Assembly (NCBI RefSeq): GCF_009831115.1
Contig: NZ_WUUK01000002.1
Coordinates: 248,001 to 312,000 of the forward strand
Direction of reading: 5' to 3'
DNA length: 64,000 nucleotides
DNA from: Salinicoccus hispanicus
Lineage (GTDB): Bacteria; Bacillota; Bacilli; Staphylococcales; Salinicoccaceae
A model generated the notes under the pieces. The model saw only the letters and a program-made list of their open reading frames with translations, did not search any database and was not told the origin of the DNA. This document shows positions 18,958 to 28,308 of the stretch, one piece after another. Positions within the stretch are counted from its first letter, which is position 1; each line of letters starts with the position of its first letter. Made by a program: the position numbers and the translations under genes.

Positions 18958-20757
18958 ATGGCAAAAGTCATTACACGTGAAGAACAGGAAGAGAAATATA
19001 CTTGGAATCTTGAAACAATCTTCGAATCCGATGCAGCATTCGAAGAGAAGTATAAAGAATTGGAAGGACGTCTCGGGGAAGAGGCACAGTTCCAGGGAAA
19101 GATCGATTCATCGGAAGTACTGGCGGAAGCGCTGGAAACGGAACGCGCAATCAGTGATGAGATCGGCAAGCTGTTCGTCTATGCCCATCTGAAGCATGAT
19201 CAGGACACATCAAATGATACTTACAGTGCACTGGAGTCTAAAGCCCGTACACTGGTGGTCAAGTTCAATACTGCATGGAGCTTCCTCGTACCTGAAATCA
19301 TGAAGATCGACCAGGAGACGCTTGAAGCGTGGCGTCAGGATGCCCGCCTTTCCGAATTCTCCTTCGATCTCGAAAAGCTCAACAAAAAGCGTGAACACGT
19401 CCTCAGTGACAAGGAGGAAAAACTGCTGGCACAGGCAGGTGAAGTCATGTCGAGCCCGACATCCACGTTTGGCATGTTCAACAACGCCGACCTCGAATTC
19501 CCGGATGCTGTGGATGCAGACGGCAATGCACATGCGCTGACGCAGGGCACCTACATCGATCTGCTCAAATCCAGCGACCGTACGCTCAGGCAGTCGGCAT
19601 ATGAGAATCTGTACAGCACGTATGGTGCATTCAAAAATACACTCAGCCAGACGCTGCAGGGTGTCGTCAGCACGCACGTATTCCAGGCGCAGGCACGTGG
19701 CTATGATTCCGCCAGGCATCAGGCGCTGTCCAACAACTTCATCCCGGAAGAAGTGTACGACAACCTTGTGAAGACCGTGAACGACCATCTGCACCTCATG
19801 CACCGCTATACGGAACTGCGCAGAAAGCAGCTCGGTGTCGACAAGCTCAGGATGTATGACGTCTATACACCGATGATCAAAGATGTGGAATTCGAGATGA
19901 CCTACGAGGAGGCGAAGGACTGGATGCTCAAGTCCCTCGAGCCGATGGGAGAAACGTATCTCGATATCATCAAGGAAGGTCTCGGCAACCGCTGGGTGGA
20001 TGTCTATGAAAATAAAGGCAAGAGAAGCGGGGCATACTCCTCAGGCACGTACGGCACAAATCCGTTCATACTGATGAACTGGCAGGACAATGTCAACAAC
20101 CTGTTCACGCTGACCCATGAGTTCGGACACAGTGTACACAGCTACTACAGCAGGCAGAACCAGCCATCCAATGCGTCAGGCTATTCCATTTTCGTCGCCG
20201 AAGTGGCCAGCAACTTCAACGAAGCACTGCTTGCCGACTACATGTTCAAGAATCTCGAAGATACGAAGAAGAAGCTCTATCTGCTGAATGAACAGCTTGA
20301 AGGATTCAGAGGGTCTGTCTTCAGACAGACGATGTTCGCAGAATTCGAGCATAAGATCCATTCCATGAAGGAAGCTGGAGAACCGCTCACTGCCGGCAGC
20401 CTGAACGCGGTATACGGAGAACTGAACCGCAAGTACTTCGGTGACGCAGTGGAATATGATGAGTATATCGATGTGGAATGGGCGAGAATCCCCCACTTCT
20501 ACATGAACTATTATGTGTACCAGTATTCCACCGGCTATGCTGCAGCTGCGAGCCTGTCGAAGCAGGTGCTTGAAGGGGACAAGGAAGTTGCAGAACGGTA
20601 CATCAACGAGTTCCTGAAAAAAGGATCATCCGACTATCCGATCAACGTACTGAAAAATGCGGGTGTCGATATGACGACAAGCGAACCGATTGAAAATGCA
20701 ATGAAAGTATTCGAGTCCCAGCTCGACCAGTTTGAAGCACTATTGAAAGAACTGTAA
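18958..20757 (+). CDS. pepF: Oligoendopeptidase F
   Basis: Cytosolic M3-family zinc metallopeptidase that cleaves oligopeptides of about 7-17 residues, a natural partner of peptide import. 599 residues, normal length. The zinc site is LTHEFGHSVHSYYS (HEFGH near residue 387) with the downstream glutamate in FNEALLADYM. ATG 18958 follows GTGGAGG; the longer frame to 18919 lacks a ribosome site. Confidence 0.96.
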   Translation: MAKVITREEQEEKYTWNLETIFESDAAFEEKYKELEGRLGEEAQFQGKIDSSEVLAEALETERAISDEIGKLFVYAHLKHDQDTSNDTYSALESKARTLVVKFNTAWSFLVPEIMKIDQETLEAWRQDARLSEFSFDLEKLNKKREHVLSDKEEKLLAQAGEVMSSPTSTFGMFNNADLEFPDAVDADGNAHALTQGTYIDLLKSSDRTLRQSAYENLYSTYGAFKNTLSQTLQGVVSTHVFQAQARGYDSARHQALSNNFIPEEVYDNLVKTVNDHLHLMHRYTELRRKQLGVDKLRMYDVYTPMIKDVEFEMTYEEAKDWMLKSLEPMGETYLDIIKEGLGNRWVDVYENKGKRSGAYSSGTYGTNPFILMNWQDNVNNLFTLTHEFGHSVHSYYSRQNQPSNASGYSIFVAEVASNFNEALLADYMFKNLEDTKKKLYLLNEQLEGFRGSVFRQTMFAEFEHKIHSMKEAGEPLTAGSLNAVYGELNRKYFGDAVEYDEYIDVEWARIPHFYMNYYVYQYSTGYAAAASLSKQVLEGDKEVAERYINEFLKKGSSDYPINVLKNAGVDMTTSEPIENAMKVFESQLDQFEALLKEL

Positions 20758-20761
20758 GAGA

Positions 20762-20806
20762 AGAATTCCTCCTATTGGATTTTTATTCATTGGGAGGAAT
20801 TTTCTG
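20762..20806 (+). terminator. Terminator of pepF
   Basis: GAATTCCTCC / GGAGGAATT stem around an A+T-rich loop with a TTTTC tail. Confidence 0.75.
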
Positions 20807-20880
20807 ATAATAAAGGAAAACGGTCATGTATGCATTTTATGTACAGATTATAAATTGGATGCGTTTTCATTATGACAGTC

Positions 20881-20900
20881 TTGTGAAGACGTACTCAAAA
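20881..20900 (+). promoter_or_regulatory. Rex-like operator upstream of RsaE
   Basis: TTGTGAA-N6-CTCAAAA resembles the Rex consensus TTGTGAA-N4/6-TTCACAA: the left half is perfect, the right half has two mismatches. It abuts the -35 box at 20903. In Bacillus the RsaE homologue RoxS is repressed by Rex and activated by ResD. Inference from position and similarity. Confidence 0.45.
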
Positions 20901-20902
20901 TG

Positions 20903-20931
20903 TTGTCTGGGCGCTATATACGTGGTATATT
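20903..20931 (+). promoter_or_regulatory. Promoter of the RsaE small RNA
   Basis: TTGTCT (20903-20908), 17 nt, TATATT (20926-20931). It places the start at about 20938, the A of ATGAAATT, the same 5' end recalled for staphylococcal RsaE. Confidence 0.8.
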
Positions 20932-20937
20932 CTAGAC

Positions 20938-21043
20938 ATGAAATTTTTATCACTAAAACATACCCCTTTGTTTATATAGTGAAAAATTTCTCCCATCCCC
21001 TTTGTTTGAGCAGTACACTATAGAAGGTGTGCTGCTTTTTTAT
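20938..21043 (+). ncRNA. rsaE: RsaE/RoxS small regulatory RNA
   Basis: A conserved trans-acting sRNA that pairs through C-rich UCCC motifs with ribosome sites of TCA-cycle, folate and redox mRNAs. The hallmark stretches are present: ATGAAATTTT at the 5' end, ACATACCCCTTTGTTT, and TTTCTCCCATCCCCTTTG. The 3' end is an intrinsic terminator with a 10-bp stem (AGCAGTACAC / GTGTGCTGCT) and T6. The position between pepF and yjbH is as I recall it in staphylococci. About 105 nt. Recognised from memory, not by covariance search. Confidence 0.93.
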
Positions 21044-21070
21044 TTATTCAAAATAATAGTATATATATGC

Positions 21071-21106
21071 GGCACGGTGAATCATTGCGATCACCGTGCC
21101 TTTTTG
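21071..21106 (+). terminator. Second strong terminator after RsaE
   Basis: GGCACGGTGA / TCACCGTGCC perfect 10-bp stem, 10-nt loop, T5. It lies about 30 nt after the RsaE terminator. It could back up that terminator or end a longer form; no separate promoter is evident between them. Confidence 0.85.
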
Positions 21107-21127
21107 TATCGTTTGGAATCATGCGTA

Positions 21128-21163
21128 CATAATAAAGGAGACATCAGCACAGCCGATGTCTCC
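21128..21163 (-). terminator. Terminator of yjbH-yjbI-yjbK
   Basis: Minus-strand GGAGACATC / GATGTCTCC stem with tail TTTATTATG. Confidence 0.75.
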
Positions 21164-21189
21164 ACGTTTACTTTTAATTTGTAGAAATA

Positions 21190-21981
21190 CTATCTTCCAA
21201 GTACAGATGTGCCGCCTCGTATTTGATAATACATGCCATCTTCTGTTTCAAATTCTTCAACCAGCCGTTGCAGCCGCAACTTTTTCAGTTCATTGAGCAG
21301 CAGGCCGGTCCGCCATTCGAAGACTGTCTTCAGTTCATGAAAGCTTACCACTTCATAGGACTCTATATAGTCCTGGATGCTCGGCAGAGGGTGTTTCTCT
21401 ATTTCCTTGTCGATAAGTTCATTGATGATATAGGTGTATATATGATAGGGGTAGACGCCTTCCACCTTTACGCCTTCGGCTTCGATGTCGCCGGAGAAGA
21501 AGATCATGGCAGGCAGTGCTTCGATATCCATCTCACGGTAGACCATGAGGTCGCGCTTCAGAAGGCTGCGGACCTCTTCGGAGTGGGCATCGACCATGAA
21601 GGCGTGGACATCCAGGCCTGCCAGTCTGGCGCTTTCCTCCATATGCTGTATGGTGCATATGTTTCTTGTCGGAACAATCCGATTGAGGACGTAGCGTATG
21701 AATGCACGTGCTTTATTGCGTCCCTGTATTTCTGCCGCCTTATAGGCGAGCGCGATGTTATCGATATCAGAGGTGGACTGGGCCTGGCATTTTGTCAGCA
21801 CCTGCAATGAAGGCGCCAGTATCTTCTTGATTGTGACATGACCGCGATACTCGAGCTGCAGCTTGTTGATGATTGGTTCCAATGCACGGCAGTCTGCTGA
21901 GAAAGGGTCGAAGAAGTAGAAGATTTCAATGTGATGGGATGTCGGTTCGAGTACGAGTGACTGTGTTCCAGTTCTGTTCAT
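21190..21981 (-). CDS. yjbH: Spx-degradation adaptor YjbH (DsbA-like fold)
   Basis: Binds Spx and promotes its degradation by ClpXP; loss raises disulfide-stress and antibiotic tolerance in staphylococci. 263 residues with a thioredoxin-like start IEIFYFFDPFSADCRALEP, where the expected CxxC reads SADC so only Cys31 remains. The DsbA-like helical part (KARAFIRYVLNRI...) and a C-terminal winged-helix-like end (FHELKTVFEWRTGLLLNELKKL) follow. It is the last gene of a run yjbK-yjbI-yjbH. Confidence 0.9.
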   Translation of the reverse strand: MNRTGTQSLVLEPTSHHIEIFYFFDPFSADCRALEPIINKLQLEYRGHVTIKKILAPSLQVLTKCQAQSTSDIDNIALAYKAAEIQGRNKARAFIRYVLNRIVPTRNICTIQHMEESARLAGLDVHAFMVDAHSEEVRSLLKRDLMVYREMDIEALPAMIFFSGDIEAEGVKVEGVYPYHIYTYIINELIDKEIEKHPLPSIQDYIESYEVVSFHELKTVFEWRTGLLLNELKKLRLQRLVEEFETEDGMYYQIRGGTSVLGR

Positions 21982-21994
21982 GTCCTCACCCTGC

Positions 21995-22363
21995 TTAATC
22001 TATTGAATTCACCATATGATTTGCTGTCAGTGTATAACGTGCCATGATGAATGTTTTCAATTCCTCTTCAAGACCCACTTCATCCATCGCCTTTGCCATG
22101 TTTTCAAGCCATGCGTCGCGCGCTTCCGGTGTAATGCGGAAGGGGACGTGCCGGGCTTTCAGCATCGGATGTCCGTACTTTTCATTATAGAGGTTGGGCC
22201 CACCCAGGAACTGGGTCTGGAACAGCTTCTGCTTGTATGCTGTCTCAGCCAGATCATCGGGGAAAAGATGATTGATACGCGCATCTTCCGCCACATGGCT
22301 GTAGAAGATATCGATCATGCGGTGCAGTTTTTCCTCTCCGATATCCTTATAGGGTATTGGCAT
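21995..22363 (-). CDS. yjbI: Truncated haemoglobin (YjbI, group II/O)
   Basis: Small haem protein probably binding O2 or NO. 122 residues from ATG 22363 (MPIPYKDIGEEKLHRMIDIFYSHVAED). It keeps the group II pattern: FLGGPNLYNEKYGHPML with the proximal His region HPMLKARHVPF, and the Trp in DAWLENMAKAM. Start chosen because GGGTGA precedes it and the family begins there. It overlaps the 3' end of the CYTH gene, so they are co-translated. Confidence 0.92.
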   Translation of the reverse strand: MPIPYKDIGEEKLHRMIDIFYSHVAEDARINHLFPDDLAETAYKQKLFQTQFLGGPNLYNEKYGHPMLKARHVPFRITPEARDAWLENMAKAMDEVGLEEELKTFIMARYTLTANHMVNSID

Positions 22364-22949
22364 AGTTATCACCCGAGCGAATGCTTTCAAGCTTATTGTA
22401 GAAACGTTCGACTTTTGTCTTTTCCTCACGCCGTTCTATGCTGTACTGCTCGAGCAGATCCATGAATCGTGTTTCTCCCTTATCGTACTGCTCCACTTCG
22501 TATTCCAGTTCAAAATCTTCGGTGTCGAGATAATTGTTCTTATCCAGTACAAGCAGCCCTTCCCTATAGGGCACTTCACGCCGTTCCGTCGACAGTGCGC
22601 CATAGATCTTGAGCTGCGATGTATCTATATTGAAACGTTCGAGTTCGCCCAGGATCAGTTCCGGAACTTCGTCCGTACGGATATTGCGGTCGAAGTTCAG
22701 ATCATTTTCGACTTCTCCATGATATTCCATGACACCTTTGACGGTCGGTTCCTTGAGTGTCATGATCTGCTTGCCGCCTGTATCCCTGATCCTGAGCAGA
22801 AGACGATGGTGTTTCAAAGCAAGATCCGGGGTATCTATATAGAAGTTGGTCTGCACGATGGGCTGCGCTGTGGTGAACAGTGCATTGTGCATGCGTCCAT
22901 ATTCCTCCCCGGTCAAAAGGTTCTTAAATTCTATTTCCAGTTCTTTCAT
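22347..22949 (-). CDS. yjbK: CYTH-domain protein (YjbK family)
   Basis: CYTH tunnel-fold protein; the family hydrolyses triphosphates (thiamine- or tripolyphosphate) with a metal. About 200 residues with the signature ELEIEFKN at the start (ExExK), arginines and lysines of the barrel (LLLRIRDTGGKQIMTLKEP), and acidic strands (FELEYEVEQYD). ATG 22949 is 8 nt after GAGGAG; the GTG at 22958 lies in the ribosome site. It neighbours the ppGpp synthetase relQ, so nucleotide or polyphosphate signalling is plausible; the exact substrate is unknown. Confidence 0.85.
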   Translation of the reverse strand: MKELEIEFKNLLTGEEYGRMHNALFTTAQPIVQTNFYIDTPDLALKHHRLLLRIRDTGGKQIMTLKEPTVKGVMEYHGEVENDLNFDRNIRTDEVPELILGELERFNIDTSQLKIYGALSTERREVPYREGLLVLDKNNYLDTEDFELEYEVEQYDKGETRFMDLLEQYSIERREEKTKVERFYNKLESIRSGDNYANTL

Positions 22950-23068
22950 CAGATCCACTCCTCAATCATTATTATCTATAATTTGAAATGCAGTGTAAAG
23001 TAAACAGTTTATGACGTTATCAAATGGTGGATACTATGGTAGAATAAATGGCGCAAGGAGTGAAAATA

Positions 23069-23413
23069 ATGGATATATATGTGACAGAGATAAAATATGA
23101 AAACGAAGCACTGAAATGCTATGCAGATGAAGGCACAGAAGGCCTGAAGGCAGCATCTCGCATGATCGTCGACTCTGATAACATGACGTTCATCTATCTT
23201 CTCGATGATGGCGAGCAGTTCAGGCGGGTCCATTTTGTGAAAGAGACATGGTCCATGCTGCGGACGCACCACGGCGCGGAAATCATTCTGAACACGGATG
23301 TGATACTGACCGATTTCTGGGATGAGCTGGACTACCTCGTTGAAAACATCGATGGCAACAACAATTACGGGGAAGCATTTGAAATTGCAGTCAAGGAAGA
23401 GTTCATACAATAG
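23069..23413 (+). CDS. UPF0738 family protein (YjbL-like)
   Basis: About 114 residues, function unknown. A mixed alpha/beta soluble protein without membrane segments or cysteine clusters; mildly acidic. Length and position between the CYTH gene and relQ match the UPF0738/YjbL protein of Bacillus and staphylococci. ATG 23069 is 7 nt after AAGGAGTG; the earlier ATG 23048 lacks a ribosome site. It runs 27 nt before relQ and is probably co-transcribed. Confidence 0.65.
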   Translation: MDIYVTEIKYENEALKCYADEGTEGLKAASRMIVDSDNMTFIYLLDDGEQFRRVHFVKETWSMLRTHHGAEIILNTDVILTDFWDELDYLVENIDGNNNYGEAFEIAVKEEFIQ

Positions 23414-23440
23414 AACGGGTTTAGGACTGGAGTGTAAGCG

Positions 23441-24064
23441 ATGGAACAATGGGAGAAGTTTCTTGCACCTTATAAGCAAGCTGTCGAGGAGCTTAAGGTG
23501 AAGCTGAAGGGTATGCGTCAGGATTATGAACTCAACCGTCAGTCTTCTCCGGTGGAATTCGTAACAGCAAGGGTAAAGCCGGTGCAGAGCATCATTGAAA
23601 AAGCCAGTGCACGTAATATTCCCTATGATCGACTTCAGGAGGGAATGTATGATATCGCAGGGGTTCGGATAATGTGCCAGTTTGTGGATGACATCGAAGT
23701 GATCTGTGCACAAATCCGCAACCGCACCGATATGAGAGTGGTCGAGGAGCGCGACTACGTCGCCAATACGAAGGAGAGCGGCTACCGGTCGTATCACCTG
23801 ATCGTCGAGTATCCGGTCGAACGCCTGAGCGGTACGGTCAGCATTCTGGCGGAGATCCAGATCAGGACACTGTCGATGAATTTCTGGGCGACGATTGAAC
23901 ATACACTGAACTATAAATACAGCGGGGAGTACCCGCCGGAAATAAAGAAACGCCTGCAGAATGCAGCAGAAGCGGCATACCTTCTCGATCAGGAGATGTC
24001 AGAGATCCGCGAAGAGATACAGGATGCCCAGAAGTACTACACGAAAAAACGCAATATGCGCTAG
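23441..24064 (+). CDS. relQ: Small alarmone synthetase RelQ
   Basis: Makes (p)ppGpp from GTP/GDP and ATP without a hydrolase domain; acts in cell-wall stress in staphylococci. 207 residues, usual length. Synthetase motifs: [16 protein letters not shown] (near residue 68), [19 protein letters not shown], the catalytic [18 protein letters not shown] (the E-x-Q-x-R-T loop) and a C-terminal helix that forms the tetramer. It is followed by nadK 28 nt later. Confidence 0.95.
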   Translation: MEQWEKFLAPYKQAVEELKVKLKGMRQDYELNRQSSPVEFVTARVKPVQSIIEKASARNIPYDRLQEGMYDIAGVRIMCQFVDDIEVICAQIRNRTDMRVVEERDYVANTKESGYRSYHLIVEYPVERLSGTVSILAEIQIRTLSMNFWATIEHTLNYKYSGEYPPEIKKRLQNAAEAAYLLDQEMSEIREEIQDAQKYYTKKRNMR

Positions 24065-24092
24065 CGCATGGACTCTAGAAAGGAGTGGCGGT

Positions 24093-24887
24093 ATGAAATT
24101 TTTCATCGTTTCCAAAGGAGATACCAAATCGAATGCCCTGAAGGATAAGATGATGAACTATATGTTGGATATGGGCATGACGTCGGATCAGGAGGTTCCC
24201 GACATCGTCATTTCGGTCGGCGGCGACGGTACGCTGCTCCAGGCCTTCCACCGCTATCAGCATCTTCTTGATCATACGGCTTTTGTCGGCGTACATACAG
24301 GGCATCTTGGATTCTATGCAGACTGGCTGCCCCAGGAAGTGGAGCGTCTGATCATCGCCATACAGAGTGACGAGTTTCAGGTCATTGAATATCCGTTGCT
24401 CGAGACGATCATCCGCTATGAGGCGGAAGGTACGGAAACCCGCTACCTGGCGCTCAATGAAGCGACGCTTCGAACCGACAATGGGACAACTCTGGTCATG
24501 GATGTGGATATAAGGAACCAGCACTTCGAACGGTTCAGGGGAGACGGCCTGTGCATTTCCACGCCATCCGGTTCTACCGCCTACAATAAGGCGCTCGGCG
24601 GGGCGCTCATCCACCCATCGATCGAAGCCATACAGATTACAGAGATTGCATCCATCAACAACAGGGTGTTCCGTACGGTCGGCTCTCCGCTCGTTCTGCC
24701 GAAGCACCATACATGCCAGGTGCTGCCGGTGAACAGCGAAGTCTATCAGATGACAATCGATCATATCAATCTTGTGCATAAGGGAGTCAAATCGATCCAG
24801 TTCAGGGTCGCAGACGAGAAGATGAGATTCGCCCGTTTCAGACCGTTCCCATTCTGGAAGAGAGTCCACGACTCCTTCATTTCCTAG
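24093..24887 (+). CDS. nadK: NAD kinase
   Basis: Phosphorylates NAD to NADP. About 264 residues. Conserved [10 protein letters not shown] near residue 45, NDNE-like [10 protein letters not shown], and [16 protein letters not shown] near residue 150 are all present. ATG 24093 follows AAAGGAGTG; the longer frame upstream overlaps relQ and is not real. In staphylococci rluD and mgtE follow; here mgtE comes directly after and no pseudouridine synthase gene is seen. Confidence 0.95.
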   Translation: MKFFIVSKGDTKSNALKDKMMNYMLDMGMTSDQEVPDIVISVGGDGTLLQAFHRYQHLLDHTAFVGVHTGHLGFYADWLPQEVERLIIAIQSDEFQVIEYPLLETIIRYEAEGTETRYLALNEATLRTDNGTTLVMDVDIRNQHFERFRGDGLCISTPSGSTAYNKALGGALIHPSIEAIQITEIASINNRVFRTVGSPLVLPKHHTCQVLPVNSEVYQMTIDHINLVHKGVKSIQFRVADEKMRFARFRPFPFWKRVHDSFIS

Positions 24888-24892
24888 AGTTC

Positions 24893-24917
24893 AAAGCACT
24901 GTTGAAGTGCTTTTTTA
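24893..24917 (+). terminator. Terminator of relQ-nadK
   Basis: AAGCACT / AGTGCTT stem with a 4-5-nt loop and T6 tail. Confidence 0.85.
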
Positions 24918-24965
24918 GTTTTTCATATATTATGTTGAATAAGAATATACGTAGGTGGTGGCATC

Positions 24966-26339
24966 ATGGCTGAAATTGAAGAAAAAACAGAAATCGAGCT
25001 TGAGTATGAATCGCTGCTCGTCCATCTGAGGGAAGAACATATCGATACGTTCCGGGACGTCTTCTTCAATCTGCACAATTATGAGCAGAGTGAATTCTAT
25101 CTCGAACTCGAAGAGGAGGACCGGCAGAGGATGTATCAGTTCCTCAGTCCGGAAGAAGTGGCTGAATTCTTTGACAGCCTCGAACTCGATCCGGAAGAAT
25201 TTGAGGTGCTGTTCGATACAATGGATGCACGCTACGCAGCGGAGATGCTCGGGGCCATGCAGTATGATAATGCCGTCGATATACTTAGTGAAGTCTCAAA
25301 AGAGAAACTCACCTCATTCCTGACGCTGATGGAACGGGAGGATGCGCAGGAGATACGCAAACTCATGAACTATGAGGAGGATACCGCCGGCGGTATCATG
25401 ACCACCGAATTTGTCAGCGTCACTTCGCTGATGACAGTGCGTGAGGCCATGCGCCATCTGAAAAATATGGCACCGAACTCCGAAACCATCTACTATGTAT
25501 TCGTTGTGAATAAGGACCGTAAGCTTGCGGGCATCCTTTCCCTCAGGGAACTGATCATTGCAGATGATGATGCCTACATCGGGGACATCATGGTCGAGCG
25601 TGTCGTCTCCGTCCGTGTGTCTGAGGACCAGGAGGAAGTGGCACGGATCATGCGTGACTATGACTTTCTGGCAATGCCGGTTGTCGACTACCAGGATCAT
25701 CTGCTCGGTATCATCACAGCGGATGATATCATGGACGTCATCGATGAAGAGGCCAGTGAAGACTACTCGAGGCTTGCCGGTATGACAGAAATCGAGCCGG
25801 CTTCGGACTCTTCATTTTCGACAGCAAAGAAGCGGCTGCCATGGCTGATCGGACTGACGTTCATGGGCATGATCACAGCAGCGATGCTGACCACTTTCGA
25901 AGACACGCTCGCCCAGGTGGCTGTGCTCGCGGCCTTCATTCCGATCATCGGAGGCATGGCCGGAAACAGTGGCACCCAATCGCTTGCTGTGGCCGTGCGC
26001 GGTATTGCGACAGGGGAAATAAAAGATACGAGCAAGATGAAGCTTGCACTGCGTGAAACCGGGTCAGGACTTATTACGGGACTTGTATGCGGCCTTATTC
26101 TTTTTGGTATCATCAGTCTCTTGTATCGGTCGCCGATTCTTGGTATTATCGTCGGAGTGAGTCTGCTGATTGCCATGACACTGGCGACACTGCTCGGAAC
26201 TCTAGTGCCGCTCGTCATGAGCCGCATGAATATCGATCCGGCAGTTGCCAGCGGACCATTTATTACAACAGCAAATGACATCATCAGTATGCTCGTGTAT
26301 TTTTCACTCGCGAATGCATTCATGTCTTATCTGCTATAA
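24966..26339 (+). CDS. mgtE: Magnesium transporter MgtE
   Basis: Mg2+ channel gated by its own cytosolic sensor. 457 residues: N domain (residues 1-130, LSPEEVAEFFDSLELDPEE), two CBS domains (about 135-260, GGIMTTEFVSVTSLMTV and DIMVERVVSVRVSEDQ), plug helix, and five membrane helices with the pore motif MAGNSGTQSLAVAVRG near residue 335. The 78-nt gap upstream is too short for an M-box riboswitch, so control is by the protein or by other means. Confidence 0.95.
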   Translation: MAEIEEKTEIELEYESLLVHLREEHIDTFRDVFFNLHNYEQSEFYLELEEEDRQRMYQFLSPEEVAEFFDSLELDPEEFEVLFDTMDARYAAEMLGAMQYDNAVDILSEVSKEKLTSFLTLMEREDAQEIRKLMNYEEDTAGGIMTTEFVSVTSLMTVREAMRHLKNMAPNSETIYYVFVVNKDRKLAGILSLRELIIADDDAYIGDIMVERVVSVRVSEDQEEVARIMRDYDFLAMPVVDYQDHLLGIITADDIMDVIDEEASEDYSRLAGMTEIEPASDSSFSTAKKRLPWLIGLTFMGMITAAMLTTFEDTLAQVAVLAAFIPIIGGMAGNSGTQSLAVAVRGIATGEIKDTSKMKLALRETGSGLITGLVCGLILFGIISLLYRSPILGIIVGVSLLIAMTLATLLGTLVPLVMSRMNIDPAVASGPFITTANDIISMLVYFSLANAFMSYLL

Positions 26340-26349
26340 GGAGAAAATA

Positions 26350-28209
26350 ATGGAACATGGACCATCTGTAGCATCATTGGCAATTGTCGTCCTTGCAGCA
26401 CTGCTGACGCCAATTCTGATCAATAGACTAAGAGTAAGCTTTCTGCCAGTGGTGGTTGCAGAGATCATAGTCGGGGTCATCATCGGAAGATCGTTCCTTG
26501 ATATTGTCGATGCCAGCGACCCTTGGCTCAATATACTTTCCACACTGGGTTTTATATTTCTGATGTTTCTCAGTGGTCTGGAAATTGATTTCGATGCGTT
26601 TACGCAAAAATCTTCCAGCCAGAAGAAATCGAAACTCCTGAAACGACCGCTGCCGAACACACTGATGCTGACTATCGGCATATTCCTGGGCATTCTTGCA
26701 CTGAGCTTTCTGTTTGCCTTCATGATGCAAAGCTTCGGCGTGTTCGACGATGTATTCCTTCTCGTCATCATCATATCCACCATATCCCTTGGTGTTGTTG
26801 TGCCGACATTGAAGGAGGCAAACCTGATCACTACCCAGATGGGGCAGGTGATCCTGCTGGTTGCCGTCATTGCGGACCTGGCAACGATGATCATGCTGGC
26901 CTTCTATTCGCAGCTCTACGCGGATTCGAGCCAGCCGATCTGGCTGATGGCGATTCTTGTCGGATTTGCCATACTGTTCTATTTCCTCGGACGGGTCATG
27001 CACCAGTCCCAGCTCATCAGACAGCTCAATAACGGTACGATGCAGATCGGCATCCGGGGCGTCTTTGCGCTGATCATCATGCTGGTCGCATTGGCCGAAG
27101 GCGTAGGAGCCGAGAACATACTCGGTGCATTCATTGCAGGCTGTATCGTCAGTCTGCTGAAGCCGGACCAGGATACGGTGCACAAGCTGGATTCATTCGG
27201 CTATGGCTTCTTCATTCCCATCTTCTTCATCATGGTGGGCGTGGATCTCGATCTGCCGTCACTGTTTTCGGATAACCGCGTCTTCATTCTGATACCGGTA
27301 CTGCTTGCGGCGTTCCTGTTGAGCAAGCTTATACCGGTCGGCATACTGCTTAGATATTTCGATTTGAAACGGGTAACTGCTGCAGGATTCCTGCTGACAT
27401 CGACGCTGTCGCTCATCATTGCGGCTGCAGTGATTGCAGAGGAGATCGGTATGATCACGAGCGCCGAGAGCGGCATGTTCATACTGAGTGCCGTCATCGC
27501 GTGCATCATTACACCGGTCGTCTTCAAACAGCTCTATCCTGAAGGGGAAAATGAAGAGCGCTCGATCAATGTGACGATCATCGGCAACAACCAGCTGACC
27601 GTACCGGTCGCACACAGCATCGCCGGTGGCCTCTACCATGTGAAGCTTGTCTTCCATAAGAACTATACGGATTCGAGGGAGAAGAACACCGAAAATCTGA
27701 GTTTCAATGAAATTCCCGAGTATTCTGAGGAGTGTCTGGATGCCATCAACGCTTTTGATGCCGACATCGTCGTCCTCGGGGCGAACGATTCCGATATCAA
27801 CTGGCGCGTCGCTCAGATGGCTGAGCAGCACGGTGTCGAACGGATCATCTACCGCGTGGATGATCCGACCCAGGAAAATGCAGTCAAAGAAAGCGGGTTC
27901 GAGCTGTTCTCCACGATGCTCAGCTCAAAAACACTGCTCCGTGGTCTGATAGAATCTCCGAATATGATGCAGCTGCTATCGGACGAGGAGACATCGATCT
28001 ACGAGATACAGATGAACAACTATCGCTATGATGATATGATGCTCAGGGATTTCCCGTTCACCGGAGATATCATCTTCCTGAGAATACTGCGTGGGCAGGA
28101 ATCGCTTGTGCCTCATGGGGACACCCAGCTGTTCGTCGACGATCGGATCTTCATGACCGGCTCGAGAGAGTATGTGGAGGAATTGAAGCGTGAACTTGAA
28201 CTCTACTGA
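26350..28209 (+). CDS. CPA2 family cation:proton antiporter with TrkA-N domain
   Basis: Monovalent cation/H+ exchange across the membrane, KefB-like. About 619 residues: 12-13 hydrophobic segments (1-400) with the family glycine-rich EIIVGVIIGRSF and GAFIAGCIVSLLKP stretches, then a cytosolic nucleotide-binding TrkA-N-type domain (VTIIGNNQLTVPVAHSIAGG near residue 408) and a TrkA-C-type end (GDIIFLRILRGQ). ATG 26350 follows AAGGAGAAAATA and is 11 nt after mgtE, so the two are likely co-transcribed. Ion specificity cannot be read from sequence. Confidence 0.88.
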   Translation: MEHGPSVASLAIVVLAALLTPILINRLRVSFLPVVVAEIIVGVIIGRSFLDIVDASDPWLNILSTLGFIFLMFLSGLEIDFDAFTQKSSSQKKSKLLKRPLPNTLMLTIGIFLGILALSFLFAFMMQSFGVFDDVFLLVIIISTISLGVVVPTLKEANLITTQMGQVILLVAVIADLATMIMLAFYSQLYADSSQPIWLMAILVGFAILFYFLGRVMHQSQLIRQLNNGTMQIGIRGVFALIIMLVALAEGVGAENILGAFIAGCIVSLLKPDQDTVHKLDSFGYGFFIPIFFIMVGVDLDLPSLFSDNRVFILIPVLLAAFLLSKLIPVGILLRYFDLKRVTAAGFLLTSTLSLIIAAAVIAEEIGMITSAESGMFILSAVIACIITPVVFKQLYPEGENEERSINVTIIGNNQLTVPVAHSIAGGLYHVKLVFHKNYTDSREKNTENLSFNEIPEYSEECLDAINAFDADIVVLGANDSDINWRVAQMAEQHGVERIIYRVDDPTQENAVKESGFELFSTMLSSKTLLRGLIESPNMMQLLSDEETSIYEIQMNNYRYDDMMLRDFPFTGDIIFLRILRGQESLVPHGDTQLFVDDRIFMTGSREYVEELKRELELY

Positions 28210-28215
28210 TCAATG

Positions 28216-28248
28216 GCGTGTGGCCCTCTTCGGGTGACACGCTTTTTT
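28216..28248 (+). terminator. Terminator of mgtE-antiporter operon
   Basis: GCGTGT...ACACGC stem with inner GGCCC/GGGT pairing and T6 tail. Confidence 0.8.
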
Positions 28249-28308
28249 CATATGTGAATATTGCATGAAACATCTTTTTTGTTGCAATTCAATTTGAAAG
28301 AATGTAGA

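Noticed and set aside
24888-24965. M-box riboswitch before mgtE
   Set aside because: The gap is 78 nt and contains the nadK terminator; there is no room for the element.
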